This document shows, one piece after another, positions 8,895 to 17,507 of a stretch of 64,000 nucleotides of DNA. How positions within the stretch are numbered: the stretch's first letter is position 1; the number at the start of each line of letters is the position of its first letter. The notes under the pieces are model-generated. The model searched no databases, was not told the DNA's origin, and saw only the letters and a list, made by a program, of their open reading frames with translations. Origin of the DNA: Acetobacterium malicum subsp. dehalogenans DSM 11527 (GTDB lineage: Bacteria > Bacillota > Clostridia > Eubacteriales > Eubacteriaceae); the NCBI RefSeq assembly GCF_000472665.1, contig NZ_AXAC01000015.1:1-64000 (forward strand), given 5' to 3'. Both the position numbers and the translations under genes were made by a program.

Positions 8895-9911
8895 CTACGG
8901 ACAGCGGACAAAATTTCGCACCCACAAACAATCGGCACAGGATGGTGTGTTGAAATAACAGTCGTATTTAGTGTCTTCCACGAGACTGCAACCACCCCGG
9001 AGATCACAATCGATACAGGATGGATACTGATTGTTGTAGACGGTGTTCCAGAAATTCTGGTATTCTTTACCTTCAATAATCTCTTTTAGCGATTTTTCCT
9101 TGACATTACCAAAGGAATGTTTAATCACCCTTTTTTTATCCCCAAAGACATATTCATCATAACTGTTTGCCAGGCGATAACAAGATATGACTTCACCTCT
9201 GGCATCAATATAAACATATCCTTTATCAATGAAAGTACAACGTCGTTCGGTTTTTAATTCCATATCCGGAATATTTATTTTAATGTCACGATAGGTAAAT
9301 ATTTTTTCTAAATAAGCTTTACCTTCAGCATTTTCATAGCGGTTATAAAAAATATCATCGGTATCTTTTTCATTGATCGGCAACAGATGCGATAAAGACA
9401 GCCGATGAAAACCATAGTGCCTCATCATATCCATGATATCAAACAAGGCTTCTTTATTACTTTTTGTCAGTACATAGGCCACACCAACCTTTGGCGTCGA
9501 CGAATGCGTTTGCTTATGATATTTTGAAATTGCTTCAAAAGTTTTAATCAGCTGATCCTTCACACCCTGAGTATCTTCATGATATTGATCAGCAGAAAAA
9601 TAAACTTCTGTAAATTTTTCACAGATCAACTTCGCATTTTCTTCTGTCATAATCCCATTACTGGTCATTAAAAGCTTATAGCCTTCAAATAACTCAACTG
9701 CCTCTTTAAAATGCGGGTACACCGTCGGTTCCCCGATCCCGCCAAAAAAAACTTCTTCAAGTGACGAGAACTCTTTCACCTGTTCTTTGATGGACTTTAG
9801 TAATTCCAAATCCATGTCACCCTCAATGGTATCCCAGGTATGCCGAAAACACATCTCACAATTCAGATTGCATCGATTTGTGAGCTCGATATATAGCCGT
9901 TTAAGTTCCAT
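8895..9911 (-). CDS. radical SAM/SPASM maturase-like protein
   Basis: This 338-residue enzyme has the radical-SAM cluster motif CNLNCEMC (about 14-21) and the SAM-binding GGIGEP (about 58-63). A C-terminal SPASM region follows, with CIDCDLRGGC and further cysteines up to CADCLWVRNFVRCP. The overall pattern, including CFRHTW after the first motif and the terminal WVRNFVRCP, reminds me of maturases of tungsten-cofactor oxidoreductases, but no such oxidoreductase lies in the window. Peptide or cofactor modification is the family role; the substrate is unknown. It lies 83 bases downstream of an ArsR gene on the same strand and may be controlled by it. Confidence 0.75.
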   Translation of the reverse strand: MELKRLYIELTNRCNLNCEMCFRHTWDTIEGDMDLELLKSIKEQVKEFSSLEEVFFGGIGEPTVYPHFKEAVELFEGYKLLMTSNGIMTEENAKLICEKFTEVYFSADQYHEDTQGVKDQLIKTFEAISKYHKQTHSSTPKVGVAYVLTKSNKEALFDIMDMMRHYGFHRLSLSHLLPINEKDTDDIFYNRYENAEGKAYLEKIFTYRDIKINIPDMELKTERRCTFIDKGYVYIDARGEVISCYRLANSYDEYVFGDKKRVIKHSFGNVKEKSLKEIIEGKEYQNFWNTVYNNQYPSCIDCDLRGGCSLVEDTKYDCYFNTPSCADCLWVRNFVRCP

Positions 9912-9994
9912 GTTTACCTCGCTTTTCTATTTAATACAACCATCGCCAGCAACACCACCTTACTATGTTCGGTTAGTTCCTTATCATTTAGGGG

Positions 9995-10354
9995 TTAAAC
10001 AATCAACGCGGTAATATTATGGCAGGTTAGGTCGCTCTTCTGATAATTACTTAATTTATCTAATTCAGCCATTAAAAATTCTTCTTTTTTTAATTCCGTT
10101 TCAAAAATAGTAATTAAAAAGGGATGGTCGAGAAAAACGGACTCTTTTATTTTATAATAAGCAAATTTATTCTGCCGACGATTCTCCAAAAAACCTGAAT
10201 CACTCATCAGTCTGAGATGCTTCGATAAGTTGGATTGAGAAATACCCAATAGATACTCCAACTCACACACACATAACTCCTGAGCATGTAGTAGGTTAAG
10301 AATCCTTAAGCGATTATTATCTGATATAACTTTTAGTACTTCAATAATTGACAT
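9995..10354 (-). CDS. arsR: ArsR-family metalloregulator (copy 1)
   Basis: A 119-residue winged-helix repressor. It contains the As(III)-sensing pair in ELCVCEL (about residues 27-33), followed by the recognition helix LLGISQSNLSKHLRLM and the wing. It should leave DNA on binding arsenite or antimonite. A promoter was not clear in the 205 bases upstream. It follows the arsA-hesB-arsD2 unit and precedes the radical SAM gene on the same strand. Two other ArsR genes (20.0 and 27.7 kb) carry the same CVC motif. Confidence 0.92.
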   Translation of the reverse strand: MSIIEVLKVISDNNRLRILNLLHAQELCVCELEYLLGISQSNLSKHLRLMSDSGFLENRRQNKFAYYKIKESVFLDHPFLITIFETELKKEEFLMAELDKLSNYQKSDLTCHNITALIV

Positions 10355-10559
10355 TTTATCTCCCCTTCTATAATTGTAGCCAGTTCGCTTACACCAACAC
10401 CTTCAATTATGTTCTCCTGGAAATCAAATCAAAGGGTTGCTGGTAAAATTGCCTGTAGACAATATCCAAACAACCCTTACACTGATACTATTTCTGACTT
10501 TTTATTTTCCTCTGTTATTTTCACCAATTTTTATCGGCTTCTAAATGAAAATAACGATA

Positions 10560-10925
10560 TTAATTGTTTACGGTTACTGTTGCCATTTGGGCTTTGAGAA
10601 CCAGCTTCAGTAGTTCTTCTTCCGACAGTCCTGCCCAGGTTGCCAGTTCCGTGTTGGATGGATAACCTTTTTTCTTTTTTACTTCTCCATCTACAAGGGT
10701 AACCGGAAGTACTTCAACCCCTTCATTAAGAATGAGATCATTCACTGTTTTGCTCGCCACAAAAGCCATTGGATCTTCAGATAAACCATATCTCAGAATT
10801 TTTCTGCCCTCGCCTTCCAGCACATTTAACATCGCTGAAACTCTCAGCAACTCCGGATCGACGCCTGGTCCACAGACACCTGTTGAACAGCACATAGCTG
10901 GATCATATATTTCTACTTTACTCAT
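10560..10925 (-). CDS. arsD: arsenic metallochaperone ArsD (copy 2)
   Basis: A 121-residue ArsD with the required N-terminal cysteines C12, C13 and C18, nearly identical to copy 1 over the first 20 residues. It lacks the C-terminal cysteine pairs and ends MATVTVNN. It therefore keeps the part needed for arsenite transfer to ArsA. It is encoded two genes downstream of arsA, after the HesB-like gene, probably on one transcript driven from 13.1 kb. Confidence 0.95.
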   Translation of the reverse strand: MSKVEIYDPAMCCSTGVCGPGVDPELLRVSAMLNVLEGEGRKILRYGLSEDPMAFVASKTVNDLILNEGVEVLPVTLVDGEVKKKKGYPSNTELATWAGLSEEELLKLVLKAQMATVTVNN

Positions 10926-10991
10926 TTGGTTCTCCTTCTAAAAGGACAAGCCTTTTAATTTTAATCAGATCATTCGGTTAAATCCGTTGAA

Positions 10992-11270
10992 TTAACAACA
11001 ACCTGAAGCCTGAGCTGAATCTACTACTATTAACTTTCCTTCATCATCGGTTTTTAACGTAACTGTATTTGTTTTGAGTACCGCTTCGCCCTCCATTAGC
11101 ACATTGATACCATTGACAATAACTGGTTGATCGTCCGCTTTTTTATTTGTAAATGTAAAGTAAAGGGAGGTTCCACAGCAGCCCTGCTGTAGAGATGCCT
11201 GGAGTGAGTCTTGACCATTTTCTTTCAACATTTCTTCCAATACCACTTTTGCTTCATCTGTAATAATCAT
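10992..11270 (-). CDS. HesB/IscA-like small cysteine protein
   Basis: About 92 residues with a HesB/IscA-like fold pattern: MIITDEAKVVLEEMLKENG, a glycine-cysteine loop GCCG (C31, C32), beta strands, and a C-terminal CC pair (C91, C92). Short proteins of this kind are usually labelled IscA-like or 'HesB-like', and some are selenoproteins at the GCCG loop; here both positions are Cys. I take the ATG at 11270, since AGGAG lies 7 bases before it; an ATG 15 bases upstream overlaps that site. Its place between arsA and arsD2 suggests it binds arsenite or supports a cluster there. That is inference. Confidence 0.75.
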   Translation of the reverse strand: MIITDEAKVVLEEMLKENGQDSLQASLQQGCCGTSLYFTFTNKKADDQPVIVNGINVLMEGEAVLKTNTVTLKTDDEGKLIVVDSAQASGCC

Positions 11271-11342
11271 TTTGTTTCTCCTCATCGTTTTTATTTTTAA
11301 ATTTATTATCCTGGTTCTTCTTGACTGCCGAAACAGACTTAT

Positions 11343-13058
11343 TTATTTTTTCCAGGGAATAACCACATAGTTTCCTTTAGTATCTTCGGCGATTCGTTTA
11401 ATCCATTTTTCTTCATTATTCGCTCTTGCCCGTAAGAAGGCATCCTTAGTGTCAGTCGCCAAAAGGCTGGCGTTCATGACCCACCACTTATTCATAATAC
11501 CGGCACGTTTTAAGTCTGCTTCTAAGCGAAGGGCTTCAAAGACCGGGGTTGCTTCTGGCAATGCCACAATGACCACTTCAGTTTCGGCCTGATTTTGCAG
11601 ACGTGGTAATAGATTGACGACTGAATCGGGAATATCTGCATTGGAACGTTCCATTTCTTTATGGTAGCTTTCCGTGGAGTTAAGCAGAAGCAAGGTATGT
11701 CCGGTTGGTGCAGTATCTATTACGACTACCCCATCTTCAGCTTTTTCCACTTGTTCTGCAAAGGCTCTAAATACAGCAATTTCCTGAGTACAAGGGGATT
11801 CCAGATCTTCAACAATATAGTCAATGTCATCTTGACTCATGTTAGCAGCTTTTGCTTTTCCGATAACCTCATCCCGATATTTTTGTAGTTCTACTGCTTC
11901 ATCAATATTACTGACGGTGATATTTTCACCACCCATGGTTGCTGCACTCATATGGCCGGCTGGATCGGTGGTGGTCAGGTAAACCTTCTTTCCCATTTTC
12001 GAAAGGCCCAGCGCTATCGCGGCTGCAATAGTTGTTTTACCAACGCCGCCTTTACCCATGGTGAAGATTACTTTTTTATTTGAATCATACATGTCTTTAA
12101 CCAGTTTTTCCAAACCGGGTAAATCGCTGATTTCCTTGACTTTTTCCACTTCAATCACATCATCTTCGGTAAATAGACGGCGAATATTATCTACTCCGGC
12201 AACATTATAAGCTCGCAGTGGCAGGGTATAAATGTCCAGCGTCTTTAAGCTGTTAGGGATTTTACTGACAGCATCTTTTTGTTTGCTGTAGAATGCCGTT
12301 GCTATTTCATCGGTTTTGTCAAAGTTCTCAAGGGCACCATTGATAATCAGAATTTGATTTTCAACCCCGATTTCTTTTAATTCCTTCGACGCTCTGGCTG
12401 CTTCTGCCAGTGGCGATGGTTCTGGTCGCGAAACTAGAATCAATGTCGTCTTATCACCATCAGAAAGAGTTTGCACGGCTTTTTCATACATTTTCTTTTG
12501 TTCGGTTAAACCGGACAACTGTCCCAAACAAGAAGCACCATGGGTGCTGTCATCAATAAAGCTATCCCAAGCTGAAGGTAATTGCAGCATTCTGAGGGTA
12601 TGGCCAGTAGGAGCCGTGTCAAAGATGATATAATCAAACTCTTTGTTCATTTTTTCATCGGTGATGAAGCGGGAAAATTCATTGAACGCAGCAATCTCAA
12701 CCGTACAGGAACCCGCCAGCTGTTCTTCCATGCTGGCAATCGCAACATCTGGCAATTTTCCTCGATAAGGTCCGACTACAGATTCCTTATATTCTTCTGC
12801 TGCCTCGATAGGATCCAGATTTGCCACAATCAGGTTAGGAACAGCTTTGATCGGCACGCCTTGGCCAGTTAATTCTGTTTCAAATACATCCTGCAAATTT
12901 GAAGCCGGGTCGGTACTGACCAGAAATACTTTCTTTCCTTTATCGGCAAGACTCACTGCCGTTGCACAGGCAGTGGAGGTTTTACCGACACCACCTTTGC
13001 CGGTATAAAATAAATACTTGGTTAAATTAACATTATCGGGTGTAAAATTCTTGTACAT
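11343..13058 (-). CDS. arsA: arsenite-translocating ATPase ArsA (two-domain)
   Basis: The 571-residue fused form has two nucleotide-binding halves, with P-loops GKGGVGKTS (about 20-28) and GKGGVGKTT (about 335-343). Both halves carry a signal DTAPTGHTL. The three cysteines of the metalloid site are present: C118 (AGSCTVE), C177 (GASCLGQ) and C423 (SPCTQE), matching C113, C172 and C422 of the plasmid-borne enzyme. ArsA energises an arsenite efflux pump and receives As(III) from ArsD. No ArsB or Acr3 pump gene is in the window. It is first in the unit arsA-hesB-arsD2, from the operator-promoter at 13.1 kb. Confidence 0.96.
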   Translation of the reverse strand: MYKNFTPDNVNLTKYLFYTGKGGVGKTSTACATAVSLADKGKKVFLVSTDPASNLQDVFETELTGQGVPIKAVPNLIVANLDPIEAAEEYKESVVGPYRGKLPDVAIASMEEQLAGSCTVEIAAFNEFSRFITDEKMNKEFDYIIFDTAPTGHTLRMLQLPSAWDSFIDDSTHGASCLGQLSGLTEQKKMYEKAVQTLSDGDKTTLILVSRPEPSPLAEAARASKELKEIGVENQILIINGALENFDKTDEIATAFYSKQKDAVSKIPNSLKTLDIYTLPLRAYNVAGVDNIRRLFTEDDVIEVEKVKEISDLPGLEKLVKDMYDSNKKVIFTMGKGGVGKTTIAAAIALGLSKMGKKVYLTTTDPAGHMSAATMGGENITVSNIDEAVELQKYRDEVIGKAKAANMSQDDIDYIVEDLESPCTQEIAVFRAFAEQVEKAEDGVVVIDTAPTGHTLLLLNSTESYHKEMERSNADIPDSVVNLLPRLQNQAETEVVIVALPEATPVFEALRLEADLKRAGIMNKWWVMNASLLATDTKDAFLRARANNEEKWIKRIAEDTKGNYVVIPWKK

Positions 13059-13089
13059 AATAGTCCTTCTTTCTTATATGATTGCATTT

Positions 13090-13138
13090 TCATATGTCTT
13101 TATGTTCATATGATAACTCTTTCATGCGACTTTGTCAA
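13090..13138 (-). promoter_or_regulatory. ArsR-type promoter/operator of the arsA unit
   Basis: On the minus strand: TTGACA (13133-13138), 17 bases, TATCAT (13110-13115). An inverted repeat TCATATG (13090-13096) / CATATGA (13107-13113) runs from the -10 element into the transcribed region. Confidence 0.8.
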
Positions 13139-13170
13139 GAGTTTTTTATTTCTTAACTACTTATAAATTT

Positions 13171-14556
13171 TCACAAACGCATCTTTACTTTATTAATTGA
13201 TATCCCATGAATATCATGAAGGGCTTCCATGATCGCTTCGGACAGCGTTGGATGAGGGTGAATCACATCCCCAAGCACTTCTGCCGTTAATCCAAGGTGG
13301 ACTGCCATGGTTAACTCTGCCAAAAGGTCAGTTGCCTCAGGCCCAATAATCGAAGCTCCGATGATCACATCTTGTTCATCGACAATGATTTTAACCTGTC
13401 CCTGTATTTTCCCGATGATCTGGGCTTTTCCAAGGGATCTGAAATCAAAACTGCCGGTTTTATAAGGAATCCCCCTTTGCAGTGCCTCTTTTTCGGTTAA
13501 CCCCACCGCTGCAATCTGGGGATCCGTATACACGCATCGGGGGATCGCTTTATGAACAGCCGTTTTATTTTTTCCCAGCATGTTTTCTACTGCTATAATA
13601 CCTTCCTTCGAGGCGACATGGGCCAAATAAGGAGTATTAATAAGATCCCCAACGGCATAAATCCCTTTAACACTGGTTTCCAGTGACTCATCGACTTCGA
13701 TCTGACCCTTAGAATCCACTTTAATTCCTAATGCTTCCAGGTTAAGTCCTTTTGAAAAGCTGGCTCGCCCGATTGAAAGCAACAGCATTTCCGCTTCTAA
13801 AGTTTTGCCACTTGACAGTGTTACTGAAATCCCGGAGTCCTGAACCTTCACATCCGTAACGCTACTGGCAGTCAATACCTTTATTTTCTCTCGCTTAAAC
13901 TGGCGAAGCAATTGTTTCGTTACGCTTTCGTCCTCATAACTCAAAATCTGATCAGCCATTTCCACAATCGTTATTTGAGTCCCCATCCGACTAAAAAATT
14001 GTCCCAGTTCACACCCGATCACGCCGCCGCCAATAACAATCATCGATTTTGGTGGCGTTTTTAACGCTAACGCCTCAGTACTGGTAATTACTTTCTCACC
14101 ATCATAATGAAACATTTCTGGACAGACGGGAATTGAACCAGTTGCTAATAAAATTTCATCACTTACCAGTGTTTCAACCCCGCCATCATTACGCTTCACT
14201 TCTACCGTTTTTGAGTCGATCAGTTTGCCCACTCCGCGAACCAGCTTAACACCGTTTGATTCGAAAAGAAATTCGATCCCCTTGACTAAACCGAATACCA
14301 GCTTATCTTTTCGTTCAATAATTTGTTTTAGTTCAACGGTCGTATGATCATTAAAAACCCCAAACTTTTCGGCTTCCAATGAGGTCGTTAAAACATCAGA
14401 TGATGCCAGCAATGCCTTAGTAGGAATACAACCTATATTGAGACAGGTACCGCCAACCTCTTTTTTTTCAACAACTGTCACATCTGCACCTAATTTAGCT
14501 GCCATAATGGCGGCTTCATAACCTCCTGGGCCAGCACCAATAATCGTAATTTTCAT
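13171..14556 (-). CDS. lpdA: dihydrolipoyl dehydrogenase
   Basis: A 461-residue flavoprotein disulfide reductase. FAD-binding GAGPGGYEAA lies at the N-terminus and the redox disulfide is GGTCLNIGCIPTK (C38, C43). A second dinucleotide fold GGGVIGCELGQFF (about 178-190) binds NAD. The C-terminal active-site motif is HPHPT. It oxidises dihydrolipoyl groups with NAD. No 2-oxo-acid dehydrogenase or glycine-cleavage operon is present, but a lipoyl (GcvH-like) domain is encoded at 18.3 kb, a likely partner. It is the last gene of the unit that starts with the PuuD-like amidotransferase. Confidence 0.92.
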   Translation of the reverse strand: MKITIIGAGPGGYEAAIMAAKLGADVTVVEKKEVGGTCLNIGCIPTKALLASSDVLTTSLEAEKFGVFNDHTTVELKQIIERKDKLVFGLVKGIEFLFESNGVKLVRGVGKLIDSKTVEVKRNDGGVETLVSDEILLATGSIPVCPEMFHYDGEKVITSTEALALKTPPKSMIVIGGGVIGCELGQFFSRMGTQITIVEMADQILSYEDESVTKQLLRQFKREKIKVLTASSVTDVKVQDSGISVTLSSGKTLEAEMLLLSIGRASFSKGLNLEALGIKVDSKGQIEVDESLETSVKGIYAVGDLINTPYLAHVASKEGIIAVENMLGKNKTAVHKAIPRCVYTDPQIAAVGLTEKEALQRGIPYKTGSFDFRSLGKAQIIGKIQGQVKIIVDEQDVIIGASIIGPEATDLLAELTMAVHLGLTAEVLGDVIHPHPTLSEAIMEALHDIHGISINKVKMRL

Positions 14557-14614
14557 GATTTCTCCTTTTTTAATGTATTTTAAATCGCTTTCAATAATTT
14601 TCTTTTAATTTACT

Positions 14615-14737
14615 TTAACAACTAATGATACCGATTGCATAACTTCTGGCCACTGCTCCAGCATAAGCGATGGCAATTGGCTCTGTACAACCGGTTGCTA
14701 CAACCAGACCTTTTTTCATTACCTCTAATATTTCCAT
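14615..14737 (-). pseudogene. remnant of an L-cysteine desulfidase/UPF0597 gene (N-terminus only)
   Basis: A 40-residue frame containing VVATGCTEPIAIAYAGA, the conserved N-terminal loop of the UPF0597/CyuA family (L-cysteine desulfidase or serine dehydratase-like, normally over 400 residues with an Fe-S cluster). The frame ends at once in a stop, and no further part of the gene follows before lpdA. It sits between the PuuD-like gene and lpdA, on the same strand. It is a decayed gene rather than a small protein, though a short translated product cannot be excluded. Confidence 0.65.
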
Positions 14738-14766
14738 GTTTTCATCTAATCTGTCTCCATTTCTGA

Positions 14767-15489
14767 TCAACCTGGCTTTTGTGCTGCACTGACAAAGGCG
14801 GCAAATAATTTGCGCGCGTTATGATCGGTTTTTAACAGCTGTTCGGGATGCCACTGAACTGCAATACCAAAATCAAGAGCTTTTATCTCGACCGCCTCAA
14901 TCAGATCATCTACACTGGTTGCCATGGACAAAAGTCCATTTGCCAGATTTCCAATTCCCTGATGATGAACGCTATTTGCCAGTATTTTATCTTTTTCTAA
15001 TATTTGATGGAGTAATGTATTCTTTTGAATACTAATTTCATGCACGGGGATATCAAAGGGTGTTTTTTGAAAATGTTGAAGGGTCATCCCAATTTCTTTA
15101 ACTCCCAAAATGTCCTGTTTTAAAGTCCCCCCTAAAGCTACATTGATCAATTGCATTCCCCGGCAAATTCCTAAAACCGGCTTGTTTTCTTTGATAATCG
15201 CTTTAAAGATATTTAACTCCAGCTCATCGCGCTGGGGCGAAATTTCATCAGAACAATTACACAAAGGCTGACCATATAAACTGGGATTAATGTCCTGCCC
15301 CCCGGTAAAAAGAAAACCATCGAACTCTTTTACTAATGACTTGATATCTTTTTTGGTTTTTACAAAAGGTAGCAACACTGGTAAACCGCCACCTTCAATA
15401 ATCCCATTCATATAGGGTGGGGCAATATAAATCCTCTTTTCGATTGCATTGTATTGAGGCAACACCCCAATTATTGGCTTGTTTTTCAT
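14767..15489 (-). CDS. class I glutamine amidotransferase, gamma-glutamyl hydrolase (PuuD-type)
   Basis: A 240-residue peptidase C26 enzyme. The nucleophile elbow is GICRGMQL (Cys near 118) and the His/Glu dyad is QWHPEQ (about 211-216). The early motif LFTGGQDINPSLYG is typical of gamma-glutamyl-GABA hydrolases. It cleaves gamma-glutamyl amide bonds. In this setting, with lpdA, a cysteine desulfidase remnant and arsenic genes, a gamma-glutamyl-thiol such as gamma-glutamylcysteine is a possible substrate, but this is inference. It is the first gene of its unit, from the operator-promoter at 15541-15577. Confidence 0.85.
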   Translation of the reverse strand: MKNKPIIGVLPQYNAIEKRIYIAPPYMNGIIEGGGLPVLLPFVKTKKDIKSLVKEFDGFLFTGGQDINPSLYGQPLCNCSDEISPQRDELELNIFKAIIKENKPVLGICRGMQLINVALGGTLKQDILGVKEIGMTLQHFQKTPFDIPVHEISIQKNTLLHQILEKDKILANSVHHQGIGNLANGLLSMATSVDDLIEAVEIKALDFGIAVQWHPEQLLKTDHNARKLFAAFVSAAQKPG

Positions 15490-15540
15490 TTGCTTCCCCC
15501 TGTTAATTCATTTTTCCGAAAAAACGTTTCACATAACTCA

Positions 15541-15577
15541 ATATTCATATGATATAGCTTTCATATGAATATGTCAA
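15541..15577 (-). promoter_or_regulatory. ArsR-type promoter with perfect operator palindrome
   Basis: On the minus strand: TTGACA (15572-15577), 17 bases, TATCAT (15549-15554). A perfect inverted repeat with 12-base arms, ATATTCATATGA (15541-15552) and TCATATGAATAT (15561-15572), covers the whole core promoter. This is the clearest copy of the operator shared by four units here. Confidence 0.85.
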
Positions 15578-15656
15578 CTGTTATTTTTTACCTTAATTTA
15601 ACTCAAACTGCGGTGATTCTATTCTAAATCAACCCAAATTCTACCTGTTAATTTTA

Positions 15657-15685
15657 TTGACGTATTTACTTTTAGCGTCTATGAT
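15657..15685 (+). promoter_or_regulatory. promoter of the cysteine desulfurase gene
   Basis: TTGACG (15657-15662), 17 bases, TATGAT (15680-15685), 49 bases before the ATG at 15735. It diverges from the PuuD unit and lies 80 bases from the operator at 15541-15572. Confidence 0.7.
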
Positions 15686-15734
15686 AAAAGGTATAACTAA
15701 GCATATTATTATTTGATTATAGAAGGAGTGTATT

Positions 15735-16886
15735 ATGGATATTTATTTAGATAATGCCGCAACCACCTTTCCCAAACCGCTGGCAGTACCGGAAGCGATT
15801 TTTGATTATATTGTCAACAATGGCGGAACTTCTGGTCGTGGCTCCTATGAAAAAGCCATTTTGGCTGATGGTTTAGTTTATCAGACCAGGAAAAGTCTCG
15901 CAAAACTCTTTAACCATAATGATCCCAAAACAGTGGTGTTCACTTCATCAGTTACTGAATCTATAAATCTGGCGCTTCAGGGGATCTTAAAGCCTGGCGA
16001 TCACGTGGTGACCAGTGCTCTTGAACATAACGCCGTCTGGCGATGCTTAAAAACCCTGGAGCGGGATCAGGGAATTACTATTTCAGTGGTACCAGCTACC
16101 GAGCAAGGCGAAACAGATGTCCGAGATGTGGAAGCGGTTATCACTCCGTATACAAAAATCATTGTTTTTACTCATGCCTCCAACGTACTGGGAACTCTCC
16201 AACCGATTGGCGAGATCGGCGCCTTAGCCCGCGAAAAGAACATTCTTTTTCTGGTTGATGCCGCTCAGACTGCCGGGGTTATTCCCATTGATGTCCAGGC
16301 ACAGAACATTGATCTGTTGGCTTTTACCGGACATAAAAGCCTGTTAGGTCCGATGGGTACCGGCGGCCTGATCGTGAATTGCGATACTGAAATCCATCCC
16401 CTTATCTCCGGTGGCACCGGCGGTGACTCAGCCTATGAATACCAACCAGACTATTATCCTAACCATCTGGAAGCCGGTACCATGAATGTCAGCGGTATTA
16501 TTGGTCTGGGTGCGGCTCTTCAGTTTCTCGAAGCCGAAGGCCTGAAAACAATCCGCGATAAAGAGGATACCCTGATGGATTACGCGCTAAACGCATTAAG
16601 CACTGTTCCAGGGGTTGAAATTTACGGCCCTCGGGATTCTTCCAAAAGCGTTGGCGTGATTCCATTTAACCTCGAAGGTCACGTCCCGGAAGAAATCGCC
16701 TTTTATCTGGATCAGGAGTGCCACGTCATGATCCGTTCCGGTTTACATTGTGCCCCCAGTGCCCATCGGCTGATTGGTACGGTTACCCGGGGAACCTGTC
16801 GCATTGGCATCGGCTATTTTAATGAAAAGGCTCATATTGATGCCCTTGTTAATGGACTAAAATCTTATCTAAAGGAGAATAACTAA
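15735..16886 (+). CDS. class V aminotransferase, cysteine desulfurase family
   Basis: This 383-residue PLP enzyme begins MDIYLDNAATTFPKP. The PLP-binding lysine is in FTGHKSLLGP (about residue 201). The persulfide cysteine is in RSGLHCAPSAHR (about 339). It belongs to the cysteine-desulfurase-like subgroup common in Clostridia, which takes sulfur from cysteine as a protein persulfide or acts on a related substrate. AGAAGGAG precedes the ATG. The downstream Fe-S protein gene overlaps its stop codon (TAATG), so the two are made together. It is divergent from the arsenic-type PuuD-lpdA unit. Confidence 0.88.
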   Translation: MDIYLDNAATTFPKPLAVPEAIFDYIVNNGGTSGRGSYEKAILADGLVYQTRKSLAKLFNHNDPKTVVFTSSVTESINLALQGILKPGDHVVTSALEHNAVWRCLKTLERDQGITISVVPATEQGETDVRDVEAVITPYTKIIVFTHASNVLGTLQPIGEIGALAREKNILFLVDAAQTAGVIPIDVQAQNIDLLAFTGHKSLLGPMGTGGLIVNCDTEIHPLISGGTGGDSAYEYQPDYYPNHLEAGTMNVSGIIGLGAALQFLEAEGLKTIRDKEDTLMDYALNALSTVPGVEIYGPRDSSKSVGVIPFNLEGHVPEEIAFYLDQECHVMIRSGLHCAPSAHRLIGTVTRGTCRIGIGYFNEKAHIDALVNGLKSYLKENN

Positions 16887-17425
16887 TGTACCTCTCAACA
16901 ATCAGTCTTATTTACATCAAACCCTGTACCACCGGTGGTGGTCGGATTAAATTTAAGGCAAAACTCAGTAATCCGGTTCCTGAGGTGATGCCCTATCTCA
17001 ATACCGTGATTAAAACCGGTCTTTATATTCCATCAGCACATACTTTCACCTATAAGGTCGGTAGTCATATCATTAATATTCATGAACGAAATCTGACCTG
17101 CACACAGTTAACCAATGAAGCGGAGTGTTATGAAATGATTGATCATATCTATGATCTGATCAATGAGACCTGGGATAACAAAGATTCCATTGTGCCCAAC
17201 GAAGAAACCCGGGAACGCCCCAGCGCGATACAGCTTTATAAATTGTTGCCTAAGAAAATTGGCTGCAAGGTCTGTGGTCAGGGTTCCTGCATGGGCTTTG
17301 CTTCCAAATTGATATTAGGAACCAGTCGCCTGAGCCAGTGTACCCTGATGAAAGAGAAAGAATATGCTCCCAATTATCTGAGCCTGGAAGCACATTTACA
17401 GCTACTTGGTTATGAAACCGACTGA
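16886..17425 (+). CDS. Fe-S protein with a corrinoid-protein-type [4Fe-4S] motif
   Basis: The 179-residue product has, in its second half, C127, C130, C135 and C152 in GCKVCGQGSC...QCTLM. This is the four-cysteine motif found at the N-terminus of the large corrinoid Fe-S protein and in related reductive activators. The first 110 residues look like a small alpha/beta domain I do not recognise (IYIKPCTTGGGRIKFKAKL). It is translationally coupled to the cysteine desulfurase gene (start overlaps its stop). The pairing suggests sulfur or electron transfer to the cluster. The terminator at 17458-17495 ends the unit. Confidence 0.8.
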   Translation: MYLSTISLIYIKPCTTGGGRIKFKAKLSNPVPEVMPYLNTVIKTGLYIPSAHTFTYKVGSHIINIHERNLTCTQLTNEAECYEMIDHIYDLINETWDNKDSIVPNEETRERPSAIQLYKLLPKKIGCKVCGQGSCMGFASKLILGTSRLSQCTLMKEKEYAPNYLSLEAHLQLLGYETD

Positions 17426-17457
17426 TTATCTGATCTTAAAAAAATCCTCTGCAACGC

Positions 17458-17495
17458 AAAAGCCAGATCTTCGCTATCGTTGATCTGGCTTTTTT
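17458..17495. terminator. bidirectional intrinsic terminator between convergent genes
   Basis: Stem AAAAGCCAGATC / GATCTGGCTTTT with a 12-base loop, followed by six T on the plus strand and a TTTT run on the minus strand. It separates the rightward desulfurase unit from the leftward DGC operon. Confidence 0.85.
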
Positions 17496-17507
17496 CTTTG
17501 TAAAATT

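Noticed and set aside
8895-9911. Radical SAM enzyme as arsenosugar-synthesis ArsS
   Set aside because: The C-terminal SPASM-type cysteine set and the overall pattern fit a maturase better than ArsS.
10409-10597. A 62-residue rightward frame between arsR (copy 1) and arsD (copy 2)
   Set aside because: It overlaps the end of arsD on the other strand, has no ribosome binding site and shows no family pattern.
13171-14556. Lipoamide dehydrogenase as part of a glycine cleavage or pyruvate dehydrogenase operon
   Set aside because: No E1, E2, P or T protein gene is present in the window. Only the DGC-GcvH fusion offers a lipoyl group.
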